From positions 1 to 29,069 of the forward strand of contig JBBAFS010000012.1 in the NCBI GenBank assembly GCA_041655255.1: a stretch of 29,069 nt of DNA, written 5' to 3'. This document shows, piece after piece, positions 25,757-29,069 of the stretch. Under the pieces are notes generated by a model. The model saw nothing but the letters and a program-made list of their open reading frames with translations. It was not told where the DNA came from and searched no databases. Every line of letters starts with the position of its first letter. The first letter of the stretch is position 1. The position numbers and the translations under genes are program-made. The DNA comes from JBBAFS01 sp041655255 (lineage in GTDB: Bacteria; Spirochaetota; Spirochaetia; Sphaerochaetales; Sphaerochaetaceae).

Positions 25757-26203
25757 TCACACTCCAAAGACGTCTAAGATTTCTTGGGCTGTGGTGGCTT
25801 CTAAAATCTTTTTACGTGCCGATTGGTGTTTAATGATCATCGAAATTTCAGCTAAGAATTGAACATGTGGACCCACTCGATCTACAGGGGAGAGAGTCAT
25901 GATAAAGATAGTACTCGGTTCTCCATCAAAAGAGTTAAAATCAACTCCCTCTCGTTTCACACCGATGGCAGCGACAAGTTCACTTACTGCTACAGTTTTA
26001 GCATGGGGAATAGCAACACCATGCTGAATGCCTGTCGACATTTTTCGCTCTCGGTTCATAAGATCTTTGTACACTATATCTGGTTCACTGACTAAGCCTG
26101 CTTGAACTAAGAGATCTAACAGCTCACGGATAATCTCCTCTTTCGTTGTTCCTATTAACGAAGGAGCTACCACTTTAGTACTTAACACATGTTTGATTTT
26201 CAT
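25757..26203 (-). CDS. PTS EIIA domain protein, nitrogen-PTS/fructose type
   Basis: This 148-residue single-domain EIIA is of the mannitol/fructose/Ntr class. The phosphorylation site is His67 in GVAIPHAKT, preceded by RERKMSTGIQHG. No IIB or IIC transport domain or permease gene follows, so it is not a sugar uptake component. It fits a regulatory PtsN-like protein that passes or senses phosphoryl state. It directly precedes an ion antiporter (1-nt gap). E. coli EIIA-Ntr binds potassium regulators such as TrkA and KdpD, so control of the antiporter is a reasonable inference. The stretch between the -10 box (26211-26216) and the ATG is only 7 nt. Confidence 0.88.
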   Translation of the reverse strand: MKIKHVLSTKVVAPSLIGTTKEEIIRELLDLLVQAGLVSEPDIVYKDLMNRERKMSTGIQHGVAIPHAKTVAVSELVAAIGVKREGVDFNSFDGEPSTIFIMTLSPVDRVGPHVQFLAEISMIIKHQSARKKILEATTAQEILDVFGV

Positions 26204-26210
26204 ACCTTAT

Positions 26211-26239
26211 GTGATACCACCATTAGCTCTTTGATGCAA
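26211..26239 (-). promoter_or_regulatory. candidate promoter of the EIIA-antiporter genes
   Basis: On the minus strand TTGCAT (26239-26234), a 17-nt spacer, then TATCAC (26216-26211). Both boxes are imperfect. The predicted start falls at about 26204, one base before the EIIA ATG, so the transcript would be leaderless or nearly so, as predicted for def. An AAGG lies between the -10 and the ATG but too close to serve as a normal ribosome-binding site. Confidence 0.35.
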
Positions 26240-26261
26240 CAACTAGATGAATCAAAATAAT
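26231..26261 (+). promoter_or_regulatory. weak candidate promoter of the large lipoprotein gene
   Basis: TTGATG (26231-26236), a 19-nt spacer, then AATAAT (26256-26261), about 30 nt before the chosen ATG at 26293. The spacer is longer than ideal. The -35 overlaps that of the opposing EIIA promoter candidate by three bases. Confidence 0.28.
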
Positions 26262-26292
26262 GGGTATTGACGTAGTTATGATGGAGGCAGTT

Positions 26293-28293
26293 ATGAAAAA
26301 ATTTGTACCCATCATAGTATTAGCACTCTTATTATTCGTCGTACTGTTGAGCTCTTGTGAGGAGAGTAATGGTGAAACAACTCTCACCTTAAGGATGATC
26401 AATGGCGCCAGTGGTGCTCGCTACGTAATCTCCCCCGCCGGGGAGGGCTTAGAGATTACTTCGTACACGGTGCATGGAAAAGGGCCAAACGGAAACACCT
26501 TTAGTCTCTCTTCTCATAGCCCATTAATTGAAGTAAATGGACTTGTTGTTGGGACGTGGAACATCACCGTCAATGGTCTGAACCAACAAGGGCGAAACAT
26601 AGCCACAGGGGAAGCTTCTCACCACCTCACGATTCGTAATAACACATTAGATATTACGTTAGACCAATTTTATGGAGAAGGAGATGTCGATGTCAATTTT
26701 TACTGGGAAGATCCCACCTACCCTAATGTTGAATTTGAATTAACTTTGACTCCTCAAAACGGAGAATCAATCACTGTTTTAGAGGGACTGACCATCAGTG
26801 AGGCAACAGCTTCGGCTCGTTACCAACAACATCTACCCGCAGGCTCATACGATCTTACCTATGCACTGTACAGTAATCAAATTCGGATTGCCGGTGGTGT
26901 TGTAGCTCTCAGAATTATTGATAACAAACTCAGCTCTACTGAAATCCCGATTATCATCAACAAAGTTACTGGAGATGCATCTGGATTAAACATTTCAAGT
27001 GATATCTCTTCACCTATTGAGGGTTCTATTGGGTTACTAGCAAACCGACAATTACCAAATCAAGATATTAAAGCACATTTTGAATACTCACGAGGGGGAG
27101 GATCTCCTTCTTTGTTTGTCGATTGGTATCTCGATGGAGAATACATTGGAGAGGGAGATGATATCACCTTTAACACCCATACAGGTTTTCACCGACTCGA
27201 TGCGTTAGTCCAATCATCAAAGTTGGGAAGTTTAGCCTCTGAGAGTACCACTTTTGAAGCCTCAGTGAGTTCATTAGGGGGAGTACCTCACCTTGTATCT
27301 TCAATTCAACAAGGAGAGAGCGACCCTTTTGGAAGTACCTACCGCCTGATGGGAGTCAACAGTGCACTCTTTTTACGTGATGGGAAACTTCTCACTGCAA
27401 GTGAAGAGGGATTTCAACTCAGTAAGATTGTGCATGATAGGCCGGTAGTGTTAAAAGACTTCCCAATGGGGACTCAATATCCCACAGAGGGTGTAACAAA
27501 AATGGTCTTTGACCACGATCTTAATCTTCTTTTTACCTTCTCGAAAGAAATTGGGACTTTAGCTCTTTACTCATATGAACCTGAGAGTAACTCTTTGCAA
27601 TTGATTGACAAATATGAAGCATATGAGGGGTATTGGGAAAAAGAGTTAGTTGAAGCCATGATTGATGTGGTTAATAAAGAACTCTATGTGTTAGATCGAA
27701 ATAGCAACCTGTTTTATACCAGTTACTCCCCGTTTGAAATTGAAGAATTTGACCAGTTAATCCTCGGTGAAACCATATATCCCTCTTTTGCCGCGTTAAG
27801 TGATTCAGGGAAACACATGACACTTATATCAGATTTTAGTAATGAGTTTGTGTTGTATGAGATTAGATTGAATCCAGTGTACAACGTAAAGAGATTTTAC
27901 GAGTTCGTTAGACAAAGTCCATCATCAGGGGATGCACTCTCTGCTGCTTTTATTGGAAATAAATATGTCACATTCTCAACAACTGGGATGAAGCTCTTTA
28001 GTGAAAGTCCCTCTTCTGGATGGAATAATGGAGTGAATATCCTTGGTTCACTACAACACGTTCCCTATGCTACACACTTTGATCCAATCAACAATAGAGG
28101 CTACTTAGCCTTTAACGATCCATCTTCAAAAGTAGTGAAGGTGAATCTCATCAATGAATCTCCTGTTGAAGTCGAGGGAGAGATGACTCATCCATCTGTA
28201 GAGGGAAACCATCTCGCCTACTCTCCAAAAGGGAATTTTTTAGCAATTACTGGAGATAATTCACTTCATCTTTTAAGAATAAGTGATGATTAA
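26293..28293 (+). CDS. large lipoprotein: Ig-like N-terminal part and beta-propeller-like C-terminal part
   Basis: The protein is 666 residues. The ATG at 26293 has GGAGG 5 nt upstream; in-frame starts further upstream give no proper signal. The N terminus is MKKF, a long hydrophobic stretch and lipobox L-S-S-C (Cys22). From about 30 to 320 there are beta-sandwich-like segments, including a VDWYLDGEYIGEGDDITFNTHTG stretch that recalls PKD/Ig-like repeats. From about 330 to the end there are repeated blade-like strands (LFLRDGKLLTAS, MVFDHDLNLLFTFS, HLAYSPKGNFLAITGDN), as in seven-bladed propellers. No enzyme motif is visible. It is probably an envelope binding or adhesion protein. No gene follows it on this strand. 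Confidence 0.68.
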   Translation: MKKFVPIIVLALLLFVVLLSSCEESNGETTLTLRMINGASGARYVISPAGEGLEITSYTVHGKGPNGNTFSLSSHSPLIEVNGLVVGTWNITVNGLNQQGRNIATGEASHHLTIRNNTLDITLDQFYGEGDVDVNFYWEDPTYPNVEFELTLTPQNGESITVLEGLTISEATASARYQQHLPAGSYDLTYALYSNQIRIAGGVVALRIIDNKLSSTEIPIIINKVTGDASGLNISSDISSPIEGSIGLLANRQLPNQDIKAHFEYSRGGGSPSLFVDWYLDGEYIGEGDDITFNTHTGFHRLDALVQSSKLGSLASESTTFEASVSSLGGVPHLVSSIQQGESDPFGSTYRLMGVNSALFLRDGKLLTASEEGFQLSKIVHDRPVVLKDFPMGTQYPTEGVTKMVFDHDLNLLFTFSKEIGTLALYSYEPESNSLQLIDKYEAYEGYWEKELVEAMIDVVNKELYVLDRNSNLFYTSYSPFEIEEFDQLILGETIYPSFAALSDSGKHMTLISDFSNEFVLYEIRLNPVYNVKRFYEFVRQSPSSGDALSAAFIGNKYVTFSTTGMKLFSESPSSGWNNGVNILGSLQHVPYATHFDPINNRGYLAFNDPSSKVVKVNLINESPVEVEGEMTHPSVEGNHLAYSPKGNFLAITGDNSLHLLRISDD

Positions 28294-28489
28294 TACTTTT
28301 TATTCCCACTCTATTTTAGGCGTGCAGCATATAAGAGCAAATGCGGTAAAATCAAGGGCTTAGAAAAGTATTAAGAAAGTTAAAACATATTAAAAAATAA
28401 TAACGGTGCAATACTGGTACAGTTTTTGCACCTCATATAACTTGTTTCTACTTTAATTCTTAACTTTTAAGGTCCAATATTTATTAACT
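28294..28489. other. AT-rich intergenic stretch after the lipoprotein gene
   Basis: No open frame of useful length is seen on either strand in these 196 nt. A/T runs are frequent around 28340-28405. The only structure is the hairpin at 28405-28432. I see no tRNA and no ribosome-binding site with a start codon. It may be the 3' untranslated part of the lipoprotein transcript or may hold a small RNA ending at the terminator that follows. Confidence 0.5.
28405..28432 (+). other. two-part hairpin in the intergenic region
   Basis: GGTGCAA (28405-28411) pairs with TTGCACC (28426-28432), and inside it ACTG (28413-28416) pairs with CAGT (28420-28423) around a GTA loop. A small 1/2-nt internal loop separates the two stems. 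No T-run follows, so it is not itself an intrinsic terminator. It lies 58 nt before the terminator hairpin. Confidence 0.4.
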
Positions 28490-28520
28490 ATAGGCGTTCA
28501 AAAATGAGCGCCTATTTTTT
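28490..28520 (+). terminator. Rho-independent terminator
   Basis: A 10-bp stem, ATAGGCGTTC (28490-28499) with GAGCGCCTAT (28506-28515), contains one G-T pair, has an AAAAAT loop, and is followed by a run of six T (28515-28520). The T-run is only on the plus strand, so it stops plus-strand transcription, presumably from the lipoprotein gene about 200 nt upstream or from an RNA in between. Confidence 0.85.
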
Positions 28521-28529
28521 ACCCAATTG

Positions 28530-28714
28530 TTATAGGTAAAAATCTGGAACTAATATTTGTAATACCAAATATAAAAGAAATATTCCAAATCCTAGGTGTG
28601 AGTATAGATTTAAATCCATGGCTAGCAAAACAAACGAAGATGAACCTGAAAGGACATCCCAGAGTTTTATGATTTGCTTTTTAATGTTGCTAGAACCGAA
28701 GCCCCTATATCCAT
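28530..28714 (-). pseudogene. decayed AbiEii toxin (type IV toxin-antitoxin nucleotidyltransferase)
   Basis: An ATG at 28714 overlaps the stop of the AbiEi remnant (TAATG), the normal antitoxin-toxin layout. It opens with MDIGASVLATLK, followed by NSGMSFQVHLRLFC, which resembles the N terminus of AbiEii-type nucleotidyltransferases. Two in-frame stops interrupt it within the first 30 codons (TAA at 28669-28667, TAG at 28627-28625). Further on, after a frame change, FIFGITNISSR around 28540-28577 recalls the LFIYTLTNFESR stretch of intact family members. The catalytic domain beyond this is absent. The toxin cannot be made. Confidence 0.65.
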
Positions 28715-28970
28715 TAAAGCCACACTCCTATCACATCATGCACCCGATGTAGCACTTTTCTTTTTTTGGCGTAATCTATAAGATTTTTATATTTTTCTTA
28801 GGGTCGGCTATATATCCATGAATAGCCTTATTAAAAGTTTCTTTGTCCATTTTTGATTCATATTTAAGGCATTCACAAATAAGCCTATCACAATCGAAGA
28901 TATTAATAGGACAACCGTCTATATGTAGAGTAGCCACACCATAGGAGAGGCGGCTAGTAGCCTGTAAAGC
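28714..28970 (-). pseudogene. AbiEi antitoxin remnant, C-terminal part with frameshift
   Basis: About 85 codons match the C-terminal part of AbiEi-type antitoxins. They contain YGVATLHIDG, then NIFDCDRLICECLKY, KMDKETFNKAIHGYI and, after a frame change, DYAKKRKVLHRV ending in IGVWL. The frame is broken in a run of A at 28784-28788, where one base seems lost: the direct reading hits TAG at once, while a one-base correction restores the family pattern to the stop at 28714. The N-terminal winged-helix part is missing. The remnant is in frame with, and directly behind, an IS630-type transposase end, so an insertion or deletion at this junction probably removed it. Confidence 0.72.
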
Positions 28971-29069
28971 CTAATTCTTGAATTCAATGACTGGGTAAAT
29001 TGACTTAAGTTTTGTTATTGCATCCTGTGTTGTAAATTGCCAATCAATGCCTTTCTGGTTAGCGGTTCT
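28971..29069 (-). mobile_element. 3' end of an IS630-family transposase gene, cut by the window edge
   Basis: The last 32 codons before a TAG (28973-28971) read NQKGIDWQFTTQDA, then KLKSIYPVIEF. The WQFTTxDAxxKLKxxYP pattern is the C terminus of IS630-type DDE transposases. The rest lies beyond the window, so whether the element is whole cannot be told. The next bases on the same strand soon become AbiEi-like, so the insertion-sequence end must lie within about 20 nt of the stop, near 28950-28970. Confidence 0.65.

Noticed and set aside
28405..28520. An integron attC-like recombination site
   Set aside because: The hairpins lack the paired R and L box arrangement and the conserved core triplets, and no integrase is visible.
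1..29069. CRISPR arrays, tRNA or rRNA genes
   Set aside because: No regularly spaced repeats, cloverleaf with a CCA-type end, or ribosomal RNA signatures were found on either strand.

Overview
The window reads as a chromosomal segment of a double-membrane, fermentative bacterium, most likely a spirochaete (Spirochaetota). The support is indirect. There are several lipoproteins with S-S-C or L-G-C lipoboxes, an LPP20-type lipoprotein, small beta-rich exported proteins, a patatin/BamA-type outer-membrane protein, a CdaA-type c-di-AMP synthase with a single YbbR domain, a class I fumarase, and an [FeFe]-hydrogenase-like ferredoxin protein. The genus cannot be fixed from sequence alone. Base composition is AT-leaning, genes are very tightly packed, and TTG and GTG starts with good Shine-Dalgarno (SD) sites are common.

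Region 1 (1-11476, minus strand) is a run of twelve genes with overlaps or gaps of at most 39 nt. In transcription order they are glpK, cdaA, a YbbR protein, acpS, truA, a family 4 uracil-DNA glycosylase, priA, def, fmt, a PlpD-like patatin/BamA protein, a VanZ-family protein, and a fumarase alpha subunit cut by the left edge. A promoter inside the run, just before def, appears to start transcription at the def ATG itself, so def may be leaderless from it.

Region 2 (11477-13711, plus) starts at a divergent promoter. It holds three co-directional genes: a DRTGG-like protein, a small HATPase/anti-sigma-like protein, and a ferredoxin/[FeFe]-hydrogenase-like protein that keeps the four H-cluster cysteines but has Tyr where the catalytic enzymes carry the proton-relay Cys. 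This looks like a redox-sensing or regulatory module, not a simple hydrogenase.

Region 3 (13708-18399) has an M16C presequence-protease homologue (minus), divergent from endonuclease IV (nfo) and a glycerophosphodiester phosphodiesterase (plus). The shared upstream region has overlapping divergent -35 boxes and repeated TACCTTC motifs.

Region 4 (18376-26203, minus) holds ptsN-like EIIA, a CPA2 cation/proton antiporter, a two-helix membrane protein, then an exported beta-rich protein plus a lipoprotein, peptidase T, and a second exported beta-rich protein plus an LPP20/CsgG-like lipoprotein. EIIA and antiporter are 1 nt apart, which suggests phosphorelay control of ion transport.

Region 5 (26293-29069) has a large lipoprotein on the plus strand. 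After it comes an AT-rich intergenic stretch with a long-range hairpin and a strong intrinsic terminator, and then a gene graveyard on the minus strand. The graveyard contains a decayed AbiEi/AbiEii (type IV toxin-antitoxin) pair truncated beside the 3' end of an IS630-family transposase at the right edge. This is the only clearly mobile or accessory part of the window.
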